Source: GCA-2746605 sp963710615
GTDB lineage: Bacteria; Bacteroidota; Ignavibacteria; Ignavibacteriales; Melioribacteraceae
Direction: 5' to 3'
DNA length: 64,000 nt
Assembly (NCBI GenBank): GCA_963710615.1
Contig: CAVQBF010000027.1
Span: 62,001 to 126,000, forward strand
In this document: positions 26,256-35,143 of the stretch, in pieces
Numbering within the stretch: the first letter of the stretch is position 1
How the letters are laid out: each line of letters starts with the position of its first letter
Notes under the pieces: model-generated
The model's database searches: none
What the model was told of the DNA's origin: nothing
The model's input: the letters and a program-made list of their open reading frames with translations, nothing else
Made by a program: the position numbers and the translations under genes

Positions 26256-26672
26256 TTATTCGTAATCTGGTCTAACAACCACTTTAGTTTTAATAGGTAA
26301 TTTATGAGAAGCCAAACTTAATGCTTCTATTGCTAGCTGTTTAGAAACACCGGAAACTTCAAACATAATTCTACCAGGTCTAATAGGAGCTACCCAAAAT
26401 TCCGGAGCACCCTTACCTTTACCCATCCTAGTTTCTAATGGTTTTTTAGATACCGGTTTATCAGGAAAAATTCTAATCCAAACTTTACCGTCTCTTTTCA
26501 TTTTACGGGTAATTGCAACTCTGCAAGCTTCAATTTGTCTACTTGTAATCCAAGCTGGTTCAAGAGCTTTAAGACCTAAATCACCAAAGCTGACTACAGC
26601 ACCTCTGGTGGCTTTGCCCTTCATTTTACCACGTTGTTGTTTTCTAAATTTTACTCTTTTCGGCATTAACAT
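26256..26672 (-). CDS. rplP: Large ribosomal subunit protein uL16
   Basis: 138 residues. MPKRVKFRKQQRGKMKGKATRG and the signature RMGKGKGAPEFWVAPIRPGRIMFEV are present. The ATG at 26672 has AGGAG eight bases upstream and is preferred over the second ATG at 26666, although most homologues begin at the latter. Confidence 0.97.
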   Translation of the reverse strand: MLMPKRVKFRKQQRGKMKGKATRGAVVSFGDLGLKALEPAWITSRQIEACRVAITRKMKRDGKVWIRIFPDKPVSKKPLETRMGKGKGAPEFWVAPIRPGRIMFEVSGVSKQLAIEALSLASHKLPIKTKVVVRPDYE

Positions 26673-26692
26673 AATTAAAACTCCTAGATATC

Positions 26693-27334
26693 TTAGTCGG
26701 TTACTCTTTTGCCTAAAATTTCACCGCGACAAATCCAAACTTTTACACCAATTGCACCATAAATTGTATGAGCAGTTGTACTTGCGTAGTCTATATCAGC
26801 TCTAATTGTATGCAATGGAATTCTACCTTCTTTGTACTGCTCAGTTCTAGCCATTTCTGCGCCGCCTAATCTACCAGAACACATAACTCTAATACCTTCT
26901 GCACCCATTCTCATTGAAGAAGTAATCGCTTGTTTCATGGCTCTTCTAAATGAAACTCTTCCTTTAAGCTGGTTAGCAACATTTTCACCAACTAAATACG
27001 CATCTAATTCAGGTCTCTTAATTTCGTTTATCTGAACTTTAACTTCTTTATCAGTTACTTTCTTTAATTCTTGTTCAAGTTGAGTTATCTCTTTACCGCT
27101 TTTACCAATAACTACACCAGGTCTTGATGTATGAATTGTTAGAATTACATTTTTAGAAGTTCTATTAATGATAATTCTTGAAACACCAGCTTTGGTTAAA
27201 CGCTGCCTGATATACTTTCTAATATTCTTATCTTCTTTAAGTTTTGTTGCGTAACTTTTTGATTCAAACCAATTTGATTCCCAACCACGAATTTTACCAA
27301 CTCTTAAACCTATAGGATTTGTCTTCTGACCCAA
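26693..27334 (-). CDS. rpsC: Small ribosomal subunit protein uS3
   Basis: 213 residues at the mRNA entry site. Starts GQKTNPIGLRVGKIRGWESNWF, has the KH-domain loop VVIGKSGKEITQL near residue 75 and the C-terminal GRLGGAEMARTEQYKEGRIPLHTIRADIDY. Between rplV and rplP. Confidence 0.98.
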   Translation of the reverse strand: MGQKTNPIGLRVGKIRGWESNWFESKSYATKLKEDKNIRKYIRQRLTKAGVSRIIINRTSKNVILTIHTSRPGVVIGKSGKEITQLEQELKKVTDKEVKVQINEIKRPELDAYLVGENVANQLKGRVSFRRAMKQAITSSMRMGAEGIRVMCSGRLGGAEMARTEQYKEGRIPLHTIRADIDYASTTAHTIYGAIGVKVWICRGEILGKRVTD

Positions 27335-27694
27335 CTAAACCTCCTGCAATTTTCTTTTTAAAGCTACAACAATAGTTAAGTGATTTGATCTTTTTTTGAT
27401 TCTGAATGCTCTTCCCATTGGAGCAGGCAATAATCTTTTTAGCGCTGGTCCTTGATTAACATATGCTTCTTTTACATATAAGTCAGATGGTTCATGTTTA
27501 GATTCTTCATCTTTATTAAAAAGATTTGAAACTGCTGATCTCAAAACTCTTTCTGCATCTTTAGCTGCATGTTTTGGGCTAAAGTGAAGAATCTCAATAG
27601 CCTTATCAACTGATTCACCTCTGATCAGATCAATCACCAATCTCATTTTTCGCGGTGATGTACTTATGTGTTTATTTGTAGCTTTTGCTTCCAT
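27335..27694 (-). CDS. rplV: Large ribosomal subunit protein uL22
   Basis: 119 residues. It has the core SPRKMRLVIDLIRGESVDKA, the tunnel-lining hairpin (VNQGPALKRLLPAPMGRAFRIKKRSNH) and a short C-terminus. It abuts rpsC with no spacer. Confidence 0.97.
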   Translation of the reverse strand: MEAKATNKHISTSPRKMRLVIDLIRGESVDKAIEILHFSPKHAAKDAERVLRSAVSNLFNKDEESKHEPSDLYVKEAYVNQGPALKRLLPAPMGRAFRIKKRSNHLTIVVALKRKLQEV

Positions 27695-27712
27695 TTACAA
27701 TATTCCTCAAAC

Positions 27713-28003
27713 CTATTTTTTCATTCTCGAAGCTTTTTCAGCTTTTGTTCCGGGGTGTCCACGGAAAATTCTTGTTGGTGAAAATTCACCTAATTTATGT
27801 CCAACCATATTCTCTGATATATAAATGGGTATCATTTTATTCCCATTATGTACAGCAATTGTATGTCCAACAAATTCTGGAGAAATTGTACTTGATCTAG
27901 ACCAAGTTTTAATAATTTTCTTTTGACCTGATTCATTCATCTTTTGAATTTTAGAAAGAAGTTTCATATCGATGAAAGGACCTTTTTTTACGGATCTTGG
28001 CAT
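27713..28003 (-). CDS. rpsS: Small ribosomal subunit protein uS19
   Basis: 96 residues. PRSVKKGPFIDMKLLSKI at the start and HNGNKMIPIYISENMVGHKLGEFSPTRIFRGH, the family signature, in the centre. Between rplB and rplV. Confidence 0.98.
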   Translation of the reverse strand: MPRSVKKGPFIDMKLLSKIQKMNESGQKKIIKTWSRSSTISPEFVGHTIAVHNGNKMIPIYISENMVGHKLGEFSPTRIFRGHPGTKAEKASRMKK

Positions 28004-28013
28004 ATCTTATTCT

Positions 28014-28841
28014 CTAACTTTTTCTACGTTTAACAATGAATTTATTTGATTGCTTTCCAACTTTTCTAGTTTTCAATCCTTTAGCTTTTTGGCCCCATGG
28101 AGAAACTGGATGACCGCCGCCTGAAGTTCTTCCTTCACCACCACCCATAGGATGATCAACAGGATTCATTACAACTCCACGAACAGAAGGTCTTTTACCC
28201 AACCATCTTGATCTTCCCGCTTTACCAATACTAATATTTTCATGTGATGAATTACCAACAATGCCATATGTTGCTTTACATTCTAAACTGATCATTCTTA
28301 TTTCGCCTGAAGGCATTTTTAATTGAGCATATTTGCCCTCTTTGGCCATCAACTGAATAGCAGTTCCGGCCGAACGACCTAACTGACCACCTTTCCCAGG
28401 TTTAAGTTCAACGTTATGAATGAAACTTCCTACAGGTAAATCTTTAAGTTTTAAAGCGTTGCCAACTTTAATATCACTACCTTCACCTGATTGAACCGTG
28501 TTTCCAACTACTAATGTATTTGGAGCAAGAATATATCTCTTTTCTCCATCGGCATAGTGTAATAGTGCAATTCTTGCTGATCTGTTTGGATCATATTCTA
28601 TTGCAAATACTTTTGCTGGAACACCATCTTTATTTCTTTTAAAGTCAATAATTCTATATCTTCTTTTATGACCACCACCACGATGTCTTGTAGTAATACG
28701 ACCTTTATTATTTCTTCCAGCAGATTTACTTAAAGATGCGGTCAATGATTTTTCAGGAGTACTTTTTGTTATTTCCGAAAAATCGGAAACGGACATAAAT
28801 CGAGTACCCGGTGTATTTGGTTTAAATTTTCTAATAGCCAT
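28014..28841 (-). CDS. rplB: Large ribosomal subunit protein uL2
   Basis: 275 residues close to the peptidyl transferase centre. N-terminal RKFKPNTPGTRFMSV, central RNNKGRITTRHRGGGHKRRYR and the C-terminal signature PVDHPMGGGEGRTSGGGHPVSPWG with the functionally important histidine. Between rplW and rpsS. Confidence 0.98.
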   Translation of the reverse strand: MAIRKFKPNTPGTRFMSVSDFSEITKSTPEKSLTASLSKSAGRNNKGRITTRHRGGGHKRRYRIIDFKRNKDGVPAKVFAIEYDPNRSARIALLHYADGEKRYILAPNTLVVGNTVQSGEGSDIKVGNALKLKDLPVGSFIHNVELKPGKGGQLGRSAGTAIQLMAKEGKYAQLKMPSGEIRMISLECKATYGIVGNSSHENISIGKAGRSRWLGKRPSVRGVVMNPVDHPMGGGEGRTSGGGHPVSPWGQKAKGLKTRKVGKQSNKFIVKRRKS

Positions 28842-28861
28842 TTAATTACTCCAATTCAAAA

Positions 28862-29155
28862 CTATACTTCTCCGAACATGTCAATAGTTTGACCTTCTTT
28901 AAGAGTTATAATTGCCTTTTTATAGCTGGGAGTTTTACCTTCGAAACGCCCTTTTCTCGTAAATTGTGATTTAGTCTTACCTTTGTACTTGATTGTATTA
29001 ATTGATTTAACTTCAACTTCAAATTTAGCTTTTATTGCTTTAGCTATTTCAATTTTATTAGCATTTATATCAACTATAAATCCGTACTTTACCTCAGACT
29101 CTGTAAGGTCATTCATTTTTTCGGTAATTAAAGGTTTTATTAACACGTTTCGCAT
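28862..29155 (-). CDS. rplW: Large ribosomal subunit protein uL23
   Basis: 97 residues at the exit tunnel, docking site for trigger factor and SRP. LIKPLITEKMNDL at the start and the KFEVEVKSINTIKYKGKTK hairpin are visible. Between rplD and rplB. Confidence 0.97.
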   Translation of the reverse strand: MRNVLIKPLITEKMNDLTESEVKYGFIVDINANKIEIAKAIKAKFEVEVKSINTIKYKGKTKSQFTRKGRFEGKTPSYKKAIITLKEGQTIDMFGEV

Positions 29156-29172
29156 TTCTTATCCAACTAGTT

Positions 29173-29799
29173 TTAATTTAAAGAACTTACTATTTTATCA
29201 AGAGCACCTTTTTGAAGTACTAAAACTTGATTATTTACTAAATCGTAAGTTGATGCATTGCTTGCTTCTAAAATATTAACTTTAGAAATATTTCTACCAG
29301 ATTTGTAAACATTTTCTAAATTTTCTGAAGTCAATAACAATATTTTCTTGCCTTCTAAATTCAATGATTTAATAACACTTGCGAATTCTTTTGTTTTAGG
29401 ACTTTCAAAATTAAAATCCTCAACCACAACTATTTGTTCAGCTTTAGCTTTACTTGACAAAGCAGATTTTCTAGCAAGTTTTTTGACTTTTTTATTTATA
29501 CTTTGAGAATAATCTCTTGGCTTAGGTCCAAATATTGTACCTCCACCAACCCATAATGGTGATCTGGTTGTTCCGGCTCTAGCAGTACCTCTACCTTTTT
29601 GTTTCCATGGTTTTCTACCGCCACCTCTTACTTCGTTTCTTTCTTTAGCTTTATGGGTGCCTTGTCTTTTATTTGCTAAATGTGCTTTAATAGTCAAATA
29701 CAAGACATGATTATTTGGTTCTATTCCAAAAATATTTTCATCAAGAGTTATTGTTTCACCACTCTTAGAACCGTCTATTTTATAAACATCTAACTTCAT
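29173..29799 (-). CDS. rplD: Large ribosomal subunit protein uL4
   Basis: 208 residues. The extended tunnel loop is recognisable (RQGTHKAKERNEVRGGGRKPWKQKGRGTARAGTTRSPLWVGGGTIFGPKPRDY), as is the C-terminal globular region ILEASNASTYDLVNNQVLVL. In other bacteria uL4 autoregulates the S10 operon; no matching leader was identified here. Confidence 0.97.
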   Translation of the reverse strand: MKLDVYKIDGSKSGETITLDENIFGIEPNNHVLYLTIKAHLANKRQGTHKAKERNEVRGGGRKPWKQKGRGTARAGTTRSPLWVGGGTIFGPKPRDYSQSINKKVKKLARKSALSSKAKAEQIVVVEDFNFESPKTKEFASVIKSLNLEGKKILLLTSENLENVYKSGRNISKVNILEASNASTYDLVNNQVLVLQKGALDKIVSSLN

Positions 29800-29810
29800 T
29801 TCTATACCAA

Positions 29811-30434
29811 TTACTTATTGATTTCAATTAAGGAATTTATTGAGCCCGGAACTGCTCCTTTTACAAAAATTAAATTTTCATCCGGAACAATCTTCATTAT
29901 TTTAAGATTTTTCACACTTGTTTTTTGATTACCGGTTCTACCACCCATTCGTGTACCTTTAAACACTCTTGATGGATAAGAACTTTGTCCTATAGAACCA
30001 GGTGCACGCAATCGATCACCTTGTCCATGAGTTGTTCCACCAACCCCACCAAAGCCATGCCTCTTCATAACACCTTGAAATCCTTTACCAATACTAACAC
30101 CACTTACGACAACTTTTTCACCAACTGAAAATATTTCAACATTCAGTTCATCGCCAACATTTAGCTCATCATAATTAGAGAAATTCTTAAACTCTCTTAA
30201 AATTTTCACCGGTTTCGTCTTTAGTTTTTTGAAAAATACTTTCTGACCATTGTTCAGTTTTTTTTCTTTCTTTTCACCAAAGCCTATTTGGATTGATTTG
30301 TATCCATCTTTTTCATCAGTTTTTTTTGAGAAAACCTTGCAAGGACCAACCTCCAGTACAGTTACTGGTACCGAGTCTCCCTCTTCAGTAAAGATACTAG
30401 TCATTCCAATTTTTTTTCCTAACAACCCAGGCAT
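29811..30434 (-). CDS. rplC: Large ribosomal subunit protein uL3
   Basis: 207 residues. PGLLGKKIGMTSIFTEEGDSVPVTVLEVGPC opens the protein and the extension reaching the peptidyl transferase centre, GFQGVMKRHGFGGVGGTTHGQG, is near residue 120. Between rpsJ and rplD. Confidence 0.98.
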   Translation of the reverse strand: MPGLLGKKIGMTSIFTEEGDSVPVTVLEVGPCKVFSKKTDEKDGYKSIQIGFGEKKEKKLNNGQKVFFKKLKTKPVKILREFKNFSNYDELNVGDELNVEIFSVGEKVVVSGVSIGKGFQGVMKRHGFGGVGGTTHGQGDRLRAPGSIGQSSYPSRVFKGTRMGGRTGNQKTSVKNLKIMKIVPDENLIFVKGAVPGSINSLIEINK

Positions 30435-30444
30435 AATAAATCCT

Positions 30445-30753
30445 CTATAACTTAATCTCTATATCTACTCCCGCCGGAATATCTAATTTACTTAGAGAGT
30501 CGACGGTCTTGTTATTTGAATTATGAATATCAATTATTCGTTTGTGCGATCTAATCTCAAATTGTTCCCTTGATTTCTTATCTACATGGGGAGATTTTAA
30601 TACAGTGTAAATAGTTCTGTTTGTAGGCAATGGGATTGGACCCGAAACAACTGCACCAGTACTTTTCACGGTTTTAATAATCTTATCAGTAGATTTATCA
30701 ATTAAAATATGATCGTATGATTTTAATCTTATTCTTATTTTTTGACCAGGCAC
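30445..30753 (-). CDS. rpsJ: Small ribosomal subunit protein uS10 / NusE
   Basis: 102 residues. IRIRLKSYDHILIDKSTDKI and VVSGPIPLPTNRTIYTVLKSPHVDKKSREQFEIRSHKR are family hallmarks. It also serves as NusE, linking NusG-bound RNA polymerase to ribosomes. First gene of the S10 block, separated from tuf by a hairpin. Confidence 0.98.
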   Translation of the reverse strand: MPGQKIRIRLKSYDHILIDKSTDKIIKTVKSTGAVVSGPIPLPTNRTIYTVLKSPHVDKKSREQFEIRSHKRIIDIHNSNNKTVDSLSKLDIPAGVDIEIKL

Positions 30754-30776
30754 TTTAACTCCAAAATTTTAAAGAA

Positions 30777-30798
30777 CTTGGGAGCATAAACTCCCAAG
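30777..30798 (-). terminator. Hairpin between tuf and rpsJ
   Basis: A perfect 8-bp stem CTTGGGAG / CTCCCAAG with a six-base loop lies 17 bases after the tuf stop. The minus-strand 3' flank is only moderately T-rich (TTCTTTAAAATTTT), so it may be a partial terminator or a processing hairpin that sets tuf apart from the S10 genes. Confidence 0.6.
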
Positions 30799-30814
30799 CT
30801 TTACTTAAATAATT

Positions 30815-32023
30815 TTATTCATAAATCTTTGTTACAACACCAGCACCAACAGTTCTACCACCTTCACGTATAGCAAATCTCAAACCTTCATCCATAGCTA
30901 TTTCTGAGATAAGTTCAACTTTCATCTTAACATTATCACCCGGCATAACCATTTCTGTACCTTCAGGTAAGGTTGCAACACCTGTTACGTCGGTAGTTCT
31001 AAAGTAAAATTGTGGTCTGTATCCATTAAAAAATGGTGTATGACGTCCACCTTCATCTTTTGAAAGGATATAAACTTCACCTTCAAAAACTTTATGAGGT
31101 GTAATTGATCCAGGCTTTGCAAGTACCATACCTCTTTCAATTTCATCTTTACCAATACCTCTCATTAAGATACCAGCATTGTCACCAGCAATTGCTGAAT
31201 CTAATTCTTTTCTAAACATTTCAATACCGGTTATAACAGTTTTCTTATGAACTCCAAGTCCAATAAGCTCAACTTCTTCACCTAATTTAACTTGGCCCCT
31301 TTCAACTCTACCAGTAGCAACTGTACCACGACCTGTAATTGAAAATACGTCTTCCACAGGCATAATAAATGGTTTATCTGATTCACGTTCAGGTATTGGG
31401 ATGTAAGTATCAACTGCTTCCATAAGTTCCCAAATACTATTTAATCTTTCATCTGTATCAGGTACATCGGCATCACTTGATGCTTCTAACGCTTGAAGTG
31501 CAGATCCTTTAATTATTGGAATTTCATCACCTGGGAATTCATATTCAGTTAATAGTTCTCTTAATTCCATTTCAACTAATTCTAAAAGTTCCTCGTCATC
31601 AACCATATCAACTTTATTCATGTAAACCACCATTTTTGGCACACCAACTTGACGAGCTAAAAGAATGTGCTCTCTAGTTTGTGGCATAGGACCATCAGTC
31701 GCAGCTACAACAAGAATTGCACCATCCATTTGGGCAGCACCAGTAATCATATTCTTAACGTAATCAGCGTGACCAGGACAATCAACATGCGCATAATGTC
31801 TATTTGCTGTTGAGTATTCGACGTGTGCAGTAGCAATAGTAATACCACGTTCTCTTTCTTCAGGTGCATTATCAATACTATCAAATGATCTTTGTTCTGA
31901 CAAACCTCTTTTTGATAACGCCATTGTTATAGCAGCTGTAAGTGTAGTTTTACCATGATCAACGTGTCCAATTGTTCCAATATTTACGTGTGGCTTACTC
32001 CTATCAAATTTTTCTTTTGCCAT
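30815..32023 (-). CDS. tuf: Elongation factor Tu
   Basis: 402-residue GTPase that delivers aminoacyl-tRNA to the ribosome. G1 GHVDHGKTT (residues 19-27), G3 DCPGHADY and G4 NKVDMVDD are intact; domain II has GRGTVATGRVERG and domain III ends RFAIREGGRTVGAGVVTKI. The only tuf copy in the window, between fusA and rpsJ. Confidence 0.98.
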   Translation of the reverse strand: MAKEKFDRSKPHVNIGTIGHVDHGKTTLTAAITMALSKRGLSEQRSFDSIDNAPEERERGITIATAHVEYSTANRHYAHVDCPGHADYVKNMITGAAQMDGAILVVAATDGPMPQTREHILLARQVGVPKMVVYMNKVDMVDDEELLELVEMELRELLTEYEFPGDEIPIIKGSALQALEASSDADVPDTDERLNSIWELMEAVDTYIPIPERESDKPFIMPVEDVFSITGRGTVATGRVERGQVKLGEEVELIGLGVHKKTVITGIEMFRKELDSAIAGDNAGILMRGIGKDEIERGMVLAKPGSITPHKVFEGEVYILSKDEGGRHTPFFNGYRPQFYFRTTDVTGVATLPEGTEMVMPGDNVKMKVELISEIAMDEGLRFAIREGGRTVGAGVVTKIYE

Positions 32024-32062
32024 TAGTTCTCTCCTTGTTGTTTTCTCTTTTACTAAATTTAT

Positions 32063-34162
32063 CTAAACTGATGATACTTTATTTGATTGTGTTTTTTCTA
32101 CAATTTCATCTTCAACTGATTTAGGTAATTGAGCATAATGTAAAAACTGCATTGAATATATAGCTCTACCTTGTGTCATTGATCTAATAGTTGTTGCATA
32201 CCCAAACATTTCTGCTAAAGGAACTGTTGCTTTTATTACTTGAGCATCTTTACGGGAATTAAAACCTTCTATTTTACCACGTCTTGAATTCAAATCTCCC
32301 ATAACATCACCTAAATATTCTTCAGGTGTTGTTACTTCAACATCCATAATCGGTTCCAAGATTTTGGGGCTAGCTTTTCTAGCACCAGATTTAAATGCCA
32401 TTGAACCGGCAACTTTAAACGAAATTTCATCTGAATCTACATCATGATATGAACCATCATACAGCTTAACTTTAACATCAACAACTTGATATCCTGCAAT
32501 TACACCATTTCTCATTGCTTCTTGAACGCCATTAGAAACTGGAGTAATATATTCTTTCGGCACAGTTCCACCAACAATCGCATTTTCAAATTCAAAGCCT
32601 TTACCAGGTTCATTAGGTGAAATTTCTAACCAAACATGACCGTATTTACCTCTACCGCCACTTTGTTTTACAAATTTACCTTCTGCTTGAACAGTTTCAG
32701 TAATAGTCTCTCTATAAGCTACTTGAGGCTTACCAACATTTGCATCAACTTTAAATTCTCGTTTCATTCGGTCAACTAAAATCTCAAGATGAAGTTCACC
32801 CATACCACTTATTAAAGTTTGATTAGTCTCATCATCCACACTAACTTTAAATGTTGGGTCTTCGTCTGATAATTTTTGTAAAGCTTCTGATAATTTATCT
32901 TGATCAGCTTTAGTTTTTGGTTCAATTGCAATCTGAATTACTGGTTCAGGGAATGCCATTTTTTCCAAAATAATCTGATCATCTTCAGTACAAAGAGTAT
33001 CACCTGTTCTAGTATTTTTTAAACCAACAAATGCAACTATATCACCTGCTCTAATCTCATCCATGTCTTCGCGATGATTTGCATGCATCTCTAATATTCT
33101 TCCAACTCTTTCTTTTTTATCAGAAACTGAATTATATATATATGAGCCTGCCTTTAGTTTACCTGAGTAAACTCTAACAAAAGCTAATTTTCCTACATAA
33201 GGATCAGTCATAATTTTAAAGGCAAGAGCAGTAAATTTTTCATCTTCAGAAATTTCTCTAACTACTCTATCATCTTTATGAATATGATGAGCAACAATTT
33301 CTTTTGAATCAATAGGAGAAGGTAAAACCTCAACAACCGTATCCAATAATTTTTGAACACCTTTATTCTTAAATGAAGATCCGCATAAAACAGGAATTAT
33401 TTTCAATTCCATAGTAGCCTTACGAAGCACAGCCTTTATTTCACTCTCACTTATTTCTTCACCATCGAGATACTTTTCTAATAGAGTATCATCCACATCA
33501 GAAACTGCTTCGAGCATTAAAGTTCTATATTTATTGGCAACAGCTTTAAGATCAGTCGGAATTTCCATATCTTCAAAGTTAACACCAAACGAATCATCTT
33601 TATACATCCTGGCTTTCATAGACATCAAGTCAATTACTCCGGCAAACAAATCACCTTCACCGACCGGAAGTGTAATTGGAACCGCATTAGCTCCTAATCT
33701 ATCTTTCATCATTTCAACTGCATGATAAAAATCAGCACCAACTCTATCCATCTTATTAACAAAAGCAATTCTTGGAACTTGATATTTGTCTGCTTGTCTC
33801 CAAACTGTTTCTGATTGTGGTTCAACACCACCAACTGCGCAGAAAAGAGCTATAGCACCATCTAATACTCTCAATGATCTTTCGACTTCAACAGTAAAGT
33901 CAACATGTCCAGGAGTATCAATAATATTAATTTGATGACCTTTCCACTCAGCAGTTGTAGCAGCACTTGTAATTGTAATACCGCGTTCTTTTTCTTGCTC
34001 CATCCAGTCCATAGTAGCAGCGCCATCATGAACTTCGCCTAGTTTATGTACTCTTCCGGTATAATATAAGATACGTTCAGTTGTAGTTGTCTTTCCGGCA
34101 TCAATATGTGCCATTATCCCGATGTTTCTTACCTTTGCAATATCTACTCTTTTTTTAGCCAT
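32063..34162 (-). CDS. fusA: Elongation factor G
   Basis: 699-residue translocase GTPase. G1 AHIDAGKTTTTERILYYTG near residue 18, switch II DTPGHVDFTVEVERSLRVLDG, G4 NKMDRVGADF, then domains II-V with the domain IV tip GGRGKYGHVWLEI near 510. Typical length of the translation-elongation type. Between rpsG and tuf. Confidence 0.98.
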   Translation of the reverse strand: MAKKRVDIAKVRNIGIMAHIDAGKTTTTERILYYTGRVHKLGEVHDGAATMDWMEQEKERGITITSAATTAEWKGHQINIIDTPGHVDFTVEVERSLRVLDGAIALFCAVGGVEPQSETVWRQADKYQVPRIAFVNKMDRVGADFYHAVEMMKDRLGANAVPITLPVGEGDLFAGVIDLMSMKARMYKDDSFGVNFEDMEIPTDLKAVANKYRTLMLEAVSDVDDTLLEKYLDGEEISESEIKAVLRKATMELKIIPVLCGSSFKNKGVQKLLDTVVEVLPSPIDSKEIVAHHIHKDDRVVREISEDEKFTALAFKIMTDPYVGKLAFVRVYSGKLKAGSYIYNSVSDKKERVGRILEMHANHREDMDEIRAGDIVAFVGLKNTRTGDTLCTEDDQIILEKMAFPEPVIQIAIEPKTKADQDKLSEALQKLSDEDPTFKVSVDDETNQTLISGMGELHLEILVDRMKREFKVDANVGKPQVAYRETITETVQAEGKFVKQSGGRGKYGHVWLEISPNEPGKGFEFENAIVGGTVPKEYITPVSNGVQEAMRNGVIAGYQVVDVKVKLYDGSYHDVDSDEISFKVAGSMAFKSGARKASPKILEPIMDVEVTTPEEYLGDVMGDLNSRRGKIEGFNSRKDAQVIKATVPLAEMFGYATTIRSMTQGRAIYSMQFLHYAQLPKSVEDEIVEKTQSNKVSSV

Positions 34163-34180
34163 CTAACTTAGATCTTTCCT

Positions 34181-34648
34181 TTACCATTTAAAGTGTGCAA
34201 AAGCTTTATTAGCTTCTGCCATTCTATGAACGTCATCTTTTTTCTTAACTGAAGAACCTTCACCATTAGAAGCAGCCAAAAGTTCTGCAGTTAACTTAAG
34301 TGTCATTGTTTTATCTTTTCTATCTCTTGAATAATTTCTTATCCATCTAAAAGCAAGAGCAATCCTTCTTTCGGGCCTAACTTCCATTGGAACTTGATAA
34401 GTGGCACCTCCAACTCTTCTGCTTCTAACTTCAACATAAGGTTGAACATTACTAACTGCTTTTTTAAATATTTCTAAAGCTGGTTTCTTTGTCTTTTGCT
34501 CCAACATTTCCAAACTTTCGTAAACTAACTTTCTAGAAGTAGTTTTCTTTCCATCCCACATCATATAGTTGATAAACTTAGCAACTAACAGATCATTATA
34601 CTTTGGATCTGGTTTGATGTATCTTTTTTCTGCTCTTCTTTTTCTCAT
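34181..34648 (-). CDS. rpsG: Small ribosomal subunit protein uS7
   Basis: 155 residues, nucleates 30S head assembly. RKRRAEKRYIKPDPKYNDLLVAKFINYMM, VEVRSRRVGGATYQVPMEVRPERR and MAEANKAFAHFKW are conserved. Between rpsL and fusA. Confidence 0.98.
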   Translation of the reverse strand: MRKRRAEKRYIKPDPKYNDLLVAKFINYMMWDGKKTTSRKLVYESLEMLEQKTKKPALEIFKKAVSNVQPYVEVRSRRVGGATYQVPMEVRPERRIALAFRWIRNYSRDRKDKTMTLKLTAELLAASNGEGSSVKKKDDVHRMAEANKAFAHFKW

Positions 34649-34654
34649 AATATT

Positions 34655-35029
34655 TTATTTCTTTGGTTTTTTAGTGCCGTATTTTGATCTAGACTTTTTT
34701 CTCTCATCAACACCGCTTGTATCAAGCGCGCCCCTAATTATGTGATAACGCACACCAGGTAAATCTTTAATCCTTCCACCTCTTATTAAAACGATTGAGT
34801 GTTCTTGAAGATTGTGTCCTTCACCGGGAATATATGCGGTTACTTCATTACCATTTGTTAATCTAACTCTTGCAACTTTTCTTAAAGCAGAGTTTGGTTT
34901 TTTAGGAGTTGTAGTATAAACACGAGTACAAACTCCTCTCTTTTGAGGACAAGCATTAAGCGCAGGAGCCTTATTTGTAGCTACTATCTGCTTTCTACCT
35001 TTCCTAACCAACTGACTTATTGTTGGCAC
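34655..35029 (-). CDS. rpsL: Small ribosomal subunit protein uS12
   Basis: 124 residues of the decoding-centre protein. PTISQLVRKGRKQ, TTPKKPNSALRKVARVRLTNG and HSIVLIRGGRIKDLPGVRYH are present with the lysines whose mutation confers streptomycin resistance, so a wild-type sensitive sequence is inferred. The start is GTG with a strong GGAGGAA eight bases upstream. First gene of the str block, preceded by the rpoC terminator. Confidence 0.98.
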   Translation of the reverse strand: MPTISQLVRKGRKQIVATNKAPALNACPQKRGVCTRVYTTTPKKPNSALRKVARVRLTNGNEVTAYIPGEGHNLQEHSIVLIRGGRIKDLPGVRYHIIRGALDTSGVDERKKSRSKYGTKKPKK

Positions 35030-35086
35030 TTATTTCCTCCGTTTAGTTTGGCACTTATAAAAAATTCAGACTCAAAATATAAAAAT

Positions 35087-35109
35087 ATCCCTTGGTATTA
35101 GCAAGGGAT
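35087..35109 (-). terminator. Rho-independent terminator after rpoC
   Basis: A perfect 8-bp stem ATCCCTTG / CAAGGGAT with a seven-base loop lies in the 114-base gap between rpoC and rpsL. On the minus strand it is followed by ATTTTTATATTTT. It separates the rpoBC transcript from the str genes, which then need their own promoter in the remaining 57 bases or partial read-through. Confidence 0.75.
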
Positions 35110-35143
35110 ACATTATTTTTTTTAATTAATTTTTATATATATT